Notes: generated by a model from the sequence alone, not told the origin. DNA of 64,000 bases from Bradyrhizobium sp. LTSP849 (GCF_000938255.1 NZ_JYMR01000053.1:1-64000); one strand, 5' to 3'; counted from the stretch's first letter, positions 18,359 through 27,382 are shown. A program made the numbers and translations.

Positions 18359-18739
18359 ATGAAGAAAAAGCCGTTTCGCCTCACGCCCTATCAGGTGCAA
18401 TTCCTGCTCGTCGTCGGTTTCGTCACCGTCGGCTGGGCGCTCTATGTGCGCTATCTCGCGATCGAGTTCTCGCAAGTCGCGCTCGCCTGCGATGCCGGCT
18501 TGCAGACCATGATCTGCAAGGCGCGCTCGGTGTCGACGTCGCTGTTCAAGAATTCGGTGTTCGGCATCGTCGCGCTGGTCATCGCGACGCTGAACCTGAT
18601 GCGGCCTTCGATCGTGCTGCTCACGCTCGGCGTGATCGCAGCCGGCCTCGGCATCGTGCTTTACAACATCGTGCTGGCGGGGCTGGCGATCGGGCTGCTC
18701 ATCCTTGGCTTTGCTCGGCCCGCGCCCGCCACAGCGTGA
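18359..18739 (+). CDS. Small inner-membrane protein, 126 aa
   Basis: 126 residues with three hydrophobic segments (about 12-30 FLLVVGFVTVGWALYVRYL, 62-80 FGIVALVIATLNLM, and 83-118). The start at 18359 follows a run of C/T-rich sequence and begins MKKKPFRL, a good membrane-protein N-terminus. Function unknown. Its 3' end overlaps the convergent ndvC by 41 bases. Confidence 0.75.
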   Translation: MKKKPFRLTPYQVQFLLVVGFVTVGWALYVRYLAIEFSQVALACDAGLQTMICKARSVSTSLFKNSVFGIVALVIATLNLMRPSIVLLTLGVIAAGLGIVLYNIVLAGLAIGLLILGFARPAPATA

Positions 18740-20315
18740 GCGCGAACAACAGGTAGATCGCGCAAGTCCACATCGCCTGCCAGTTCTCGCGACCTTCGTT
18801 CAGAAGCATGTAGGCCGCACACAGCGCCAGCACGCCAGCGAACACCGCTTCCGCGATCGGGCGTACGCCGATCGGCGGTCGGTTCAGCATCAGCAGTGCG
18901 AACGGCACCACCGCCATCGTCAACGAGGCGTAGGGGAAGTCGCGGTAGCGCGGATCGAACACGAAGCCGAGCGCGGTTTCGGCCGCGATCACGGCGGTCA
19001 CCGCCAGCGTCAGGCCGAGCACGGCGGTGAGCTTCGACCATTTCCGCTCCTCGCGCGGGCCGAGAATATCGAGGAAGGTCGGCAGGCTGCGGCCGATGAC
19101 GAGCGCCTGCGCGCAGAAGATCGGCGAGAGGATGCCGGCCAGAAGCAGCGTGCCCCATTGCAGCCAGCCGCCCCAGCCGTAGCTCTCATAGAACATCTTG
19201 TCGGCGCCGATCCCGAGCAGGATGCCCGCCGATGTCGCCGAGATGCCGACGCCGAGCCAGGCTGAGAAGCGCGGCGTCCAGGGTCTGCGCCGCAGCGTGA
19301 TGCCGGCGACCGCGAACACCAGCACGCTCAGGCCCATGCCGGCGCCCATGTACCATTTCCACAACGGGAAATTGCTGATCGGCTCGCCCGGCGGATATTT
19401 CAGTTGCCGCCGCACGGAATCGAACAGGCCCCAATAGCCGCCGACGGTGCCTTCGAGCCGCCGCTTCCACGGCTGGTCATAGGCCTCGATCAAATTGACG
19501 CGGAATTTCTGCGCTTTTGCGATGCCGAGGATCTCCGAGACCACGCGGGCCTGGTTGGTGCGCGAGGGCAGCGCGCCGTCGCGCATGCGGCCTTCGCTCG
19601 GCCAGCCGGTCTCGCCGATCAGGATCTCCTTGCCGGGAAACGCGACCGCCATACGCTCGCGGATTGACTCGACATGGGCGGCGGCGAATTTCGCGCGCAC
19701 CGGCATGTCTTCCCAATAAGGCAGGATGTGAATCGTGACGAAGTCGACGGCGTCATAGACCTCGCGGTTCTTCAGCCAGTATTCCCAGACATCGGCATAG
19801 GTGACGGGCACGGTGACCTGCGCCTTCACCGAGCGGATGATGGCGGTGAGGTCCGACGTCGTCATCTCCCCGCGCAGCAGCACCTCGTTGCCGACGACGA
19901 GCGCGGAGATGGTGCCGGGGAAGTCCTTGGTGAGGCGGACGGCGGTCGCAACTTGCGCCAAATTCTTGGCGCGGTTGCTGCCAAGCCAGATGCCCTGGAT
20001 CACCTTCAGCCCGCCGATCTTCGCCGCAACCGCCGGCACCTGGTCGAGCCCGTTCTCGATCGAATAGGTGCGGACGCAGTCGGTGATCTCCTTGAGCTGG
20101 CGCAGATCCTGCTCGAGCTGGTCGGCCTCGATATGGGTCCATTCGTTCAGCGGCGTCTGGTCGCCGCGGAACGGTGCGTAGGAGACGCATTGAACCTTGT
20201 CATTGGGATCGATGGGCGCGCGCGCGAGCGTGATCGGCGTGGCCAGCCACCACCACACGGCCGCAATCGCACAGAGGGAGACGAGCAGGAGCGCCAGTGG
20301 CGTACGAAGTGAAAT
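18699..20315 (-). CDS. ndvC: NdvC-like cyclic beta-glucan synthesis protein (GH17 domain plus membrane domain)
   Basis: A periplasmic GH17-like domain followed by a multi-pass membrane domain. Counting from the GTG at 20258, the GH17 acid/base Glu is E125 in VVGNEVLLRG and the nucleophile is E216 in IGETGWPSEG; membrane helices start near 305. In B. japonicum NdvC is needed for the beta-1,6 links of cyclic beta-(1,3)(1,6)-glucans. The frame stays open upstream of the GTG and encodes a perfect signal anchor (PLALLLVSLCAIAAVWWWLA). No ATG/GTG/TTG precedes that anchor, but an ATT at 20315 has GGAGG nine bases upstream; I annotate from there, giving 538 aa. Confidence 0.85.
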   Translation of the reverse strand: MSLRTPLALLLVSLCAIAAVWWWLATPITLARAPIDPNDKVQCVSYAPFRGDQTPLNEWTHIEADQLEQDLRQLKEITDCVRTYSIENGLDQVPAVAAKIGGLKVIQGIWLGSNRAKNLAQVATAVRLTKDFPGTISALVVGNEVLLRGEMTTSDLTAIIRSVKAQVTVPVTYADVWEYWLKNREVYDAVDFVTIHILPYWEDMPVRAKFAAAHVESIRERMAVAFPGKEILIGETGWPSEGRMRDGALPSRTNQARVVSEILGIAKAQKFRVNLIEAYDQPWKRRLEGTVGGYWGLFDSVRRQLKYPPGEPISNFPLWKWYMGAGMGLSVLVFAVAGITLRRRPWTPRFSAWLGVGISATSAGILLGIGADKMFYESYGWGGWLQWGTLLLAGILSPIFCAQALVIGRSLPTFLDILGPREERKWSKLTAVLGLTLAVTAVIAAETALGFVFDPRYRDFPYASLTMAVVPFALLMLNRPPIGVRPIAEAVFAGVLALCAAYMLLNEGRENWQAMWTCAIYLLFALTLWRARAEQSQG

Positions 20316-20588
20316 CGGTTCCGTCCTCCGCGAAGGGTCCGTCGATTACCTGCTCGCACGCCATCTGCCAAGGGGGGACGCAGGTGGGCTGCGCCCTCTC
20401 CCCCGGCGAATTGGCCTGCGGCCGTTCGACCAAGCCATAGGATCGTGACTTTGCTGGACAACAATCCAAATAAAGGCCATGGAATTTTGCGGGACTTTTC
20501 CGCCGCATTGGAGACCCATTTGGACGCCATCACCGACGCGTCCGCGATGTCCTCCGCGCGGGCGGTCAGCTGAGATATTGGGGAATTC

Positions 20589-21182
20589 ATGCGGCGACGG
20601 GTGTTCGAGTTACGAAATGCGGCCCTGCGGCAGTTCGCCGCCACCTTGGCCGTGTCCGGCCTTGTCCTCCTGGCCGGCCTCGGTGCCGCCTCCGCCCAGA
20701 GCGGCTCACCCGCCCCGGACCAGGGCAAGGCCGCGACCCAGCCCGCCGACGCCGCCAAGGACGCGGCCCAGAACCAGCGCCGCACCGATGAGTTCGCGGA
20801 AGCAGCCCAAGTCATCAACGGCCCGGCGGGCAATCCCGAATGCGTCTGGCTCGGCCGGCGCGTGGTCCGGCTGATGTGGCGGGATGACCTCGATACCGCG
20901 TTCCGCCACCTCGACCTCTATGACCGCTTCGGCTGCCCCGGCGGCCACATCCAGGCGGCGTTCCGCTGCCTGACCCGCTTCGGCGCCCAGATCGATCCCA
21001 AGGTCGCCGAGACCCTGGACAGCCGTGTGCACGCTTGCTGGATCAACCCGGCCTCCCAGCCGCAGCAGGCATCGGCGGCGGGGTCGCAGCCGGCGGCACC
21101 GACCACCGGCAATTCGCAAAGCCCCCAGCCGGCCGCAAGCCCCTCGCCTGCGGCAAGTCCGTCGCCCGCGCCCCAGAAATAG
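20589..21182 (+). CDS. Secreted protein between ndvC and ndvB
   Basis: 197 residues: signal peptide (TLAVSGLVLLAGLGAASA, cleavage likely after SAQ region, about 37), a central folded block with three or four Cys (NPECVWLGRRVVRLMWRDD ... YDRFGCPGGH ... AFRCL), and a Pro/Ser/Ala tail. GGGGA five bases before the ATG supports the start. It is divergent from ndvC and upstream of ndvB, so a role in periplasmic glucan formation is likely. A third gene, ndvD, has been reported at the B. japonicum locus; whether this is that gene I cannot confirm. Confidence 0.75.
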   Translation: MRRRVFELRNAALRQFAATLAVSGLVLLAGLGAASAQSGSPAPDQGKAATQPADAAKDAAQNQRRTDEFAEAAQVINGPAGNPECVWLGRRVVRLMWRDDLDTAFRHLDLYDRFGCPGGHIQAAFRCLTRFGAQIDPKVAETLDSRVHACWINPASQPQQASAAGSQPAAPTTGNSQSPQPAASPSPAASPSPAPQK

Positions 21183-21395
21183 CTGCGAACGTTTCAGCCG
21201 CCGTTCAGGAACGATCGGCGATAGCAATTGTTGGCACAGCCGCGCTCCCAAAAAGGCCATGCCCTTATCCGGACATGAGGCCATGACAGTTGTGAAACCG
21301 CGCGGCAGAGGTATGCTCCACTTGCCGCGGACTCGGTCGGATCTCGGGGTCGGATCCGCTTCCCTGCCACCCCAGCCCCTTTTGGTTTAGCCGCG

Positions 21396-24059
21396 ATGCG
21401 CGTTGTCGCCGCCGTTCTGTTGCTCGTGTCCGTGCTTCACGCCGGCATCTGGGGAGTCCTGCGCGACAGGGAACCCGCGCCCGACTTCAGGGGCCTGTTG
21501 CCGAGCCTGTCCTATACGCCGTTCGAACCGGGACATGTTGTCGACGACAACGTCGACCCCGACAAGATTCGTGCCGATCTGAAAAAGCTCTCGACCCTCA
21601 CGCGCGCCATCCGATCTTACTCCGCGACGGAAGGCAACGAGCTGGTGCCGCCGATCGCCGCCGAGTTCGGGCTCAAAGTCACGGTCGGCGCCTGGATCGG
21701 CAAGGACCCGGACCGCAACGAGCGGGAGATCAAGGCCGCCATCGAGCTCGCCCGCAAGAACAGCAACGTCAACGGCGTCGTCGTCGGCAACGAGGTGATC
21801 TACCGCGGCGAGCAGAAGGTCGAAGACCTGATCGAGATGATCAAGCGGGTGAAGAGCGCGGTCCGCGTGCCTGTCACCACCGGCGAGATCTGGAACATCT
21901 GGCGCGACAATCCGGACCTCGCTTCCAACGTCGATTTCATCGCCGCGCACGTGCTGCCTTATTGGGAAAATTTCCGCTCGGACCAGGCGGTCGACCAGGC
22001 CGTCGACCGCTATAACCTCCTGCGCAACCTGTTCCCCGGCAAGCGCATCGTGATCGCCGAGTTCGGCTGGCCGAGCGCGGGCTACAATTTGCGCAACGCC
22101 GACCCCGGTCCGTTCCAGCAGGCGCTGACCTTGCGCAATTTCGTCAGCCGCGCCGAAGGCCTCGGCATGGAGTACAACATCGTCGAGGCGATCGATCAGC
22201 CCTGGAAATATTTCGAAGGCGGCGTCGGGCCCTATTGGGGCATCCTCAACGCCAGCCGCGAGCCGAAATTCGCCTGGACCGGCCCGGTCGAGAATCCCGA
22301 CTATTGGAAGCTGATGACGATCGCGCTGCTGGTCGGCGTCCTGCTGTCGCTGCCGATCCTGCGGCTGGAGCATCCGACCGCGCGTCAGGCGTTCCTGCTG
22401 TCGGCAACCGCCAATGGCGTCGGCGCCTGGGCCGCGACCGTGTTCGCGTTCTGGAACGGGCACTATTTCATCTTCGGCTCGGCCTTCGCGCTGACGCTCG
22501 GCATGATCCTCCTTGTTCCCCTTGTGCTGATCGCGATGGCGCGGATCGACGAGGTCGCAGCCGTGGCCTTCGGCCGGCCGCCGCAGCGGCTCCTCACCAA
22601 GGGCAAGCCGGTCGCCGACGTGCCGGAGAATTACTACCCAAAAGTCTCGATCCACATCCCCGCTTATTTCGAGCCGGTCGAGATGCTCAAGCAGACGCTC
22701 GATGCGCTGTCGCGGCTCGACTATCCGAACTACGAATGCGTCGTCATCATCAACAACACGCCGGATCCGGCCTTTTGGCAGCCGATCCAGGACCATTGCC
22801 GCACGCTCGGTGAACGCTTCAAGTTCATCAACGCCGAGAAGGTGAAGGGTTTCAAGGCGGGCGCGCTGCGCATCGCCATGGACCGCACGGCAGTGGATGC
22901 CGAGATCATCGGCATTCTCGATGCCGACTATGTCGTCGATCCCGACTGGCTCAAGGACCTGGTGCCGGCCTTCGCCGATCCGCGCGTTGGCCTCGTGCAG
23001 GCGCCGCAGGAGCATCGCGACGGCGATTTGTCGATCATGCACTACATCATGAACGGCGAGTACGCCGGCTTCTTTGACATCGGCATGGTCCAGCGCAACG
23101 AGGTCAGCGCCATCATCGTGCACGGCACGATGTGCCTGATCCGCCGCGCTGCGATGGACATGGCCGGCGGCTGGTCGAGCGACACGATCTGCGAGGACTC
23201 GGATCTCGGTCTCGCGATCCAGGAGCTCGGCTGGGTCACCCACTACACCAACCACCGCTACGGACAGGGCCTCTTGCCCGACACCTACGAGGCCTTCAAG
23301 AAGCAGCGTCATCGCTGGGCCTATGGTGGCCTCCAGATCGTCAAGAAGCACTGGCGGCACTTCCTGCCCGGACGGAGCCGGCTGACGCCCGACCAGAAGC
23401 GCGAATATGGTTTGGGCTGGCTGAACTGGCTCGGCGCCGAAAGCCTCGGCGTGGTCGTGGCACTGCTGAACCTGATCTGGGTGCCGATCGTCGCCTTTGC
23501 CGACATCGCCATCCCCGACAAGATCTTGACGCTGCCGATCATCGCCGCCTTCATCGTGTCGCTGGCGCACTTCCTGTCGATGTACCGCCTGCGTGTCGCG
23601 ATCAAACCCGGCCAGATGCTGGGCGCCATGATCGCGGCGATGAGCGTGCAGTGGACGGTGTCGCGCGCGGTGGCACAGGGCCTCATCACCGAGCACATTG
23701 CGTTCGCGCGCACCTCCAAGGGCGGCCTGTCGCGGATGTCGATCGAGTTCCAGGCGTTCTGGGAAGCCGTGATCGGCGCCCTGCTCCTGATCGGCGCCGG
23801 CGTGCTGATTGCCTCTAATAGCTTTAGGCAGATCACCGAGATCTACATCTTCGCCGGCGTGCTCGTGCTGCAAAGCCTGCCGTTCCTGGCCGCGGTCGCA
23901 ATCGCCATCCTCGAGCTCAGCCGCATCAACTCGTTCCAGTTCTGGCGTGACAGCGCGATCCGCACGGCCGAGCTGATCGGCCTGCGCCCCGTCGCCCTGC
24001 CGACGCCCGCCGGCACCGCGCAGCCGGTGCCGAGCGAGGTGCGGCAGGAGGCGAACTGA
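21396..24059 (+). CDS. ndvB: NdvB-type cyclic beta-glucan synthase (GH17 + GT2)
   Basis: 887 residues. A GH17-like periplasmic domain (about 35-295) has E133 in GNEVIYRGE and E222 in AEFGWPSAG. Membrane helices follow (about 307-385). A GT2 domain (about 415-645) carries DAD at 509-511, the ED pair at 600-601 and QRHRW at 637-641, then more helices. This is the B. japonicum NdvB layout: UDP-glucose-dependent synthesis of beta-1,3-glucan in the inner membrane, with GH17 trimming, branching or cyclising it. Mutants are impaired in osmotic adaptation and nodulation. Confidence 0.95.
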   Translation: MRVVAAVLLLVSVLHAGIWGVLRDREPAPDFRGLLPSLSYTPFEPGHVVDDNVDPDKIRADLKKLSTLTRAIRSYSATEGNELVPPIAAEFGLKVTVGAWIGKDPDRNEREIKAAIELARKNSNVNGVVVGNEVIYRGEQKVEDLIEMIKRVKSAVRVPVTTGEIWNIWRDNPDLASNVDFIAAHVLPYWENFRSDQAVDQAVDRYNLLRNLFPGKRIVIAEFGWPSAGYNLRNADPGPFQQALTLRNFVSRAEGLGMEYNIVEAIDQPWKYFEGGVGPYWGILNASREPKFAWTGPVENPDYWKLMTIALLVGVLLSLPILRLEHPTARQAFLLSATANGVGAWAATVFAFWNGHYFIFGSAFALTLGMILLVPLVLIAMARIDEVAAVAFGRPPQRLLTKGKPVADVPENYYPKVSIHIPAYFEPVEMLKQTLDALSRLDYPNYECVVIINNTPDPAFWQPIQDHCRTLGERFKFINAEKVKGFKAGALRIAMDRTAVDAEIIGILDADYVVDPDWLKDLVPAFADPRVGLVQAPQEHRDGDLSIMHYIMNGEYAGFFDIGMVQRNEVSAIIVHGTMCLIRRAAMDMAGGWSSDTICEDSDLGLAIQELGWVTHYTNHRYGQGLLPDTYEAFKKQRHRWAYGGLQIVKKHWRHFLPGRSRLTPDQKREYGLGWLNWLGAESLGVVVALLNLIWVPIVAFADIAIPDKILTLPIIAAFIVSLAHFLSMYRLRVAIKPGQMLGAMIAAMSVQWTVSRAVAQGLITEHIAFARTSKGGLSRMSIEFQAFWEAVIGALLLIGAGVLIASNSFRQITEIYIFAGVLVLQSLPFLAAVAIAILELSRINSFQFWRDSAIRTAELIGLRPVALPTPAGTAQPVPSEVRQEAN

Positions 24060-24398
24060 TCCTCGGTGCCTCGAAGGCTTGCTCCGGGCGCCACGGACCC
24101 GCGCCTCCAAGGGGCGTCGCTCTTCGGCGTGGATGACGAGCGACCAATCAGGTTGAAAATCCCGGGCTAAGCGACGGAAACGTCGTGCAAATCCCCGCCT
24201 CTGCCGCGATCTTCGGCAGCCGCGTGCGCTATTGACCTCAGCGCCCCATCCCCCTACACAGCGCGGGCCGAAAGCATGATCCGGAAACAGCCTCACCGGC
24301 TTTCCCCGCAACGCTTAGTCAAACGTGGCGGCAAGACATGCTTCTCCAAATGACCGACGACGATGGCGATCGATTTTTAGAACCATCAGCGGCCATGG
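24060..24398. other. Intergenic region between ndvB and tRNA-Lys
   Basis: No gene, terminator hairpin or repeat that I can support in these 339 bases. The last part should hold the tRNA promoter. Confidence 0.5.
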
Positions 24399-24474
24399 GA
24401 GCGCGTAGCTCAGCCGGTAGAGCACGTGACTTTTAATCACGGGGTCCTGGGTTCGAGCCCCAGCGCGCTCACCA
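24399..24474 (+). tRNA. tRNA-Lys (anticodon UUU)
   Basis: A 76-nt cloverleaf: acceptor stem GAGCGCG/CGCGCTC, D arm GCTC..GAGC, anticodon stem CGTGA/TCACG with loop CTTTTAA (anticodon TTT), T arm CTGGG-TTCGAGC-CCCAG, discriminator A and an encoded CCA end. All stems pair perfectly. Confidence 0.97.
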
Positions 24475-24691
24475 CCCAATGTCGATAACTCGCGCCAGAT
24501 TGCGAAGACGCGGAGAGAGCCATGCGTTGGCAAAATCGATTGCCGCCCCCGGGCGAGCGCAGCGTTAATTCGCCTTCGGCTGGCGCAACTGTTCCCCAAC
24601 TCAAACGTTGAGCATTATCGTCGCCCGATCCGTGGCAGTTGCCGGCGATGAGAACGCCGGTCGCGCTCCCGCCCATGATAGGGAGCAGCGC

Positions 24692-24886
24692 ATGCGAGTT
24701 CGCACCAAGCAATCATCGACGCTCGGAGATCGCCTCAAGAAAGAGGCGCGGAATTTGCGCAAGCAAGCTGAAGGCATGCCGCCCAGCATTCGCCGCGACG
24801 AGCTTCTGAGGAAGGCTGAGCAAACAGATACCGCTGCTCACATGAATGAGTGGCTATCGTCGCCGGGATTTCAGTCGCCGAAATAG
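24692..24886 (+). CDS. Small conserved protein, 64 aa (copy 1 of a local pair)
   Basis: A charged 64-residue helical protein: LGDRLKKEARNLRKQAEGMPP, then IRRDELLRKAEQTDTAAHMN and the ending EWLSSPGFQSPK. The ATG at 24692 has GGGAG six bases upstream; an earlier in-frame ATG (24608) adds 28 unconserved residues. The gene at 25381 is a clear paralog, and part of the leader (GATGAGAACGCC, GGAGCAGCGC) is shared, so a unit including its 5' region was duplicated. Function unknown. Confidence 0.7.
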   Translation: MRVRTKQSSTLGDRLKKEARNLRKQAEGMPPSIRRDELLRKAEQTDTAAHMNEWLSSPGFQSPK

Positions 24887-25380
24887 GCTGTGAAACCAAA
24901 CCACCCCTCGTTCCGCACGAGCGTCGCCAAGCGTCGGTTTGAGCTTGATCGCGTGATGCGTCCACCAACGAACCTTTTGGCTGGCTGTCCAGACTAAGAA
25001 GAAGCCGGGATTTTGTTAGTTCCCTCCCGGGGCTGGACCGGCGCCGTCTGCGAGTTGATTTCAAGCGGGCGGCGTTGTGTTGTCCACACCGACGATGGCG
25101 CGTCTGGCCAGGAACCACAACGCAGCTCAGAGATTGAGATAGTGGTCTGTGGCGCGATACTAGTTTCGCGCCATCCACCCGGAACGGCCCATCGTCGGAC
25201 GCGCGTTCGGAGATGGGCCGGTTCTCGTTTAGGGCCGGGTTTGCCTTTGTTAACTTTTCCGGCATGAGCAGAATTGACCATATGTCCGGTGCCGGACATG
25301 CGAAACTCGGCCGGTCACCGCACGGTCCTTGGCTTTTATCGGTGATGAGAACGCCACCGGCGCTCGCGCCCCTTCCCCGG
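24887..25380. other. Intergenic stretch between paralogous small genes
   Basis: 494 bases without a gene I can support. Several frames are open on both strands, including a long minus-strand one, but none has a convincing start or protein-like composition. The last 40 bases share segments with the leader of the first paralog. Confidence 0.45.
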
Positions 25381-25596
25381 ATGGAATGGAGCAGCGCCAT
25401 ACAGCGACGCCGTTTCGAGCAAGCCGCATCCCTTGAAGAACGTCTTGCCGAACAAACGCAGCGCCTTCGCGAGGAAGCCAATTCGCTTCCGCCAGGTATC
25501 GCGCGTGAGCAAGTAATCCGCAAAACCCGGCAAGCCGAGACCGGCGCACATATCAGCGAATGGCTAAGTTCGCCGGGATTGCAGTCTCCGAAGTGA
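25381..25596 (+). CDS. Small conserved protein, 71 aa (copy 2 of a local pair)
   Basis: 71 residues, paralogous to the gene at 24692. It shares the helical core (LEERLAEQTQRLREEANSLPP), the GIAREQVIRKTRQAETGAHI segment and the ending EWLSSPGLQSPK. Both start choices (25381, or 25345 upstream) are possible; 25381 fits the paralog best. Proteins ending in this motif appear to be a family confined to Bradyrhizobium and relatives (recollection). Function unknown. Confidence 0.65.
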   Translation: MEWSSAIQRRRFEQAASLEERLAEQTQRLREEANSLPPGIAREQVIRKTRQAETGAHISEWLSSPGLQSPK

Positions 25597-25766
25597 ACTT
25601 TGAAGCAGCGACCGCCCTGTACGGTCCCGACGACATTGCGGTGACAGTGCATCTCACTATCCGGAATGCAGCCGGCATCGATTGACATGAAGCCCCGCGC
25701 AGCGTGGACCTGCGGGCGAGCTAGCACGGACACAGTCCCAAGCGTTTTGCTTGACTTGACGTGCCT

Positions 25767-26435
25767 TCAGCTTTCCGGGGCTGAAACTGTAGCCGGCACA
25801 GTTAGGGGCGCTCCTCCAACCGAAATGGGCCCTATAGATTTCGATTGCCGAACCAGCCGTTTGCGCATCGCGGCAGACAGTCCATACCGAGCATGCGCTC
25901 TTCGAATGGAGGACGTGACGTCCGACATCATTGCACCTTGCAGCGCATCGATTTTCGCGATGAGCGTCGAAAGCTGCGGCGATATCTTCTTCACGTCGAC
26001 CCGTTCGTCCGTGATGCTCTGTCGCAAAGAGAGGAGGATCGTTGAATCCTGCTGCCGCAGAGCCGCATTTTGCTGCAACGAGGAATTGATCTCCTGCAGC
26101 GAGGCGACCTGATGCTGCTGGGCCGATTGAATATCCTTCAAGGCAGCGACAACCGGATCCGGTTTTGGCGCGGAAGCTTCCCGCCGCGGAAGCAGTTCAG
26201 CTAAATTGCTGACATTCTGCGACAGAAAATCAGACGGCAAGGTATAGATGGCCGCCGAGCCATTGATGGCCAAGGCGCACACCGACAGTGCCAGGATCGA
26301 TTTCCTGCTGGACCGCTTGCTCGGTGCTGGAGCTTCCGGGGCTGCGGGTTCGGATGCCGCGGCTGCGAGTGCCAGTGCTGCGGGGTCGAATTGTTCGACC
26401 AGGCCATGCATTTCAGATATCGTGGTCACCTGCAT
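25767..26435 (-). CDS. Single-pass membrane protein with coiled coil
   Basis: 222 residues from the ATG at 26435, with GAGG just upstream: an Ala/Pro/Glu-rich cytosolic N-terminus, a basic stretch KRSSRKS, one membrane helix (ILALSVCALAINGSAAIYTL, about 46-65), then a long heptad-rich segment (VVAALKDIQSAQQHQVASLQ through TLIAKIDALQGAMM) and a basic tail. The lineage often carries such proteins singly; function unknown. A TTG at 26456 is an alternative start. Confidence 0.7.
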   Translation of the reverse strand: MQVTTISEMHGLVEQFDPAALALAAAASEPAAPEAPAPSKRSSRKSILALSVCALAINGSAAIYTLPSDFLSQNVSNLAELLPRREASAPKPDPVVAALKDIQSAQQHQVASLQEINSSLQQNAALRQQDSTILLSLRQSITDERVDVKKISPQLSTLIAKIDALQGAMMSDVTSSIRRAHARYGLSAAMRKRLVRQSKSIGPISVGGAPLTVPATVSAPES

Positions 26436-26760
26436 TGACCTCACGTGAGGGAGCAAGAGGAAGCCGTCGCCGGAACGTCCTCGCGACGCCTCCTCTACGC
26501 AGCACCCATCTACACAACTGCCTAGAATTGTGGGGTTTTCGGATTAATTCCACGTTAGCGACGTGACCGCCTGGCATGCCCAGCCACCCCGGCTGATTAC
26601 GGGGCTATGCGATGGAATTGCCCGCGCGGCGTGTCCCGGCTCTCACCGAAGCAAAGTGTTGTGCTCCCCTGAGGAATGGGGCAGCCTGCTTCAAAGCGCG
26701 ACAAAAGCCGCAGACAACTCACGCGAAAAGTGTAGGATTCGACAAAACGGGAGGAGCGGC
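26436..26760. other. Intergenic stretch
   Basis: 325 bases without a supported gene. The plus-strand frame of the next gene stays open upstream here, but the strong ribosome-binding site lies at its 3' end. Confidence 0.45.
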
Positions 26761-26931
26761 ATGTTTGAAATCAACGGTTTCGACACGGCAGGCATCGTGA
26801 GCCTCAAGCGGCCGTCACTCGCCGCTGCCCTCAAGAAAGCCAAAGAGCTTATCCAGGACGGGTGCTGGGACGTTCAGATCGTTGATCCAAATGGTCGCGT
26901 ATATACCTCGTTTGAGGAACAGGCCGCTTAG
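26761..26931 (+). CDS. Small conserved protein, 56 aa
   Basis: 56 residues (MFEINGFDTAGIVSLKRPSL ... ELIQDGCWDVQIVDPNGRVY ... FEEQAA). GGAGG eight bases before the ATG decides the start. The short alpha/beta composition with two strands around a DPNGR turn resembles small rhizobial DUF proteins, but I do not recognise a named family. Confidence 0.65.
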   Translation: MFEINGFDTAGIVSLKRPSLAAALKKAKELIQDGCWDVQIVDPNGRVYTSFEEQAA

Positions 26932-26961
26932 CCACCCCGCCTCCCTCATCTCCTTCGGTTG

Positions 26962-27174
26962 TTAGCCGCCCCGGCCGACATTGGACGAGGCGTTGTTCAG
27001 CCATCGCTGCGTTGCATCATCACTCCACCCGGGGACCGCGAAACGCGCCCGCGAATTCACATCCGCGCTCGGACGTTCCACCACCGGTTGGCGGGCACGA
27101 GAGTGACGCACCATTGCAGCGTTTGCAGAGGTGCACAGGACGATCAGGAAACTCACCGCCAAAACAGACCGCAT
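26962..27174 (-). CDS. Small secreted peptide, 70 aa (paralog of 47061-47273)
   Basis: 70 residues with a signal peptide (MRSVLAVSFLIVLCTSANAA) and a short mature part rich in Arg, Pro and Asn ending SNVGRGG. The start has GGAGC about eight bases upstream. The gene at 47061 has the same N-terminus (MRSILVLVLLI), similar length, a PVV-RP-A-D segment, an SNFGGG end and the same RBS spacing, so the two are paralogs. Function unknown. Confidence 0.65.
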   Translation of the reverse strand: MRSVLAVSFLIVLCTSANAAMVRHSRARQPVVERPSADVNSRARFAVPGWSDDATQRWLNNASSNVGRGG

Positions 27175-27382
27175 CGCATCAGCTCCAATCGCGCAGCCGC
27201 TCGCTGTTATCTGATGCGCCGATTGTTCCGGCACAATCTGTAGCGGGTTCACAGCTACGAGATGGAAGCGAAAGCAGCGCTGTCGCGGTGCCATCAGCTA
27301 GCCCTGAGTGCCGCACCGTTGCCAATCAACCGGTTTGGGAGCACGCTCTCCTCAGGCGCGCAGACGCCGCAGGGAGAGAGAC

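Noticed and set aside
20349..20590. A minus-strand frame starting MNSPISQLTARAEDIADASV upstream of ndvC
   Set aside because: It overlaps the start of the divergent secreted-protein gene and continues in a different frame through ndvC; a short real gene here cannot be excluded but is not supported.
21387..24311. A 974-codon open frame on the minus strand
   Set aside because: It is antisense to ndvB. GC-rich third positions keep reverse frames open; its Asp/His/Arg-rich composition has no domain, while ndvB has all catalytic motifs.
24399..24474. Attachment site at the tRNA-Lys 3' end
   Set aside because: No second copy of the tRNA 3' end and no integrase gene is visible in the window.
24735..25733. 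A 332-codon minus-strand frame across the two small paralogs
   Set aside because: Overlaps both paralogs on the other strand, has an irregular Cys/Arg/Ser-rich composition and no domain or good start.
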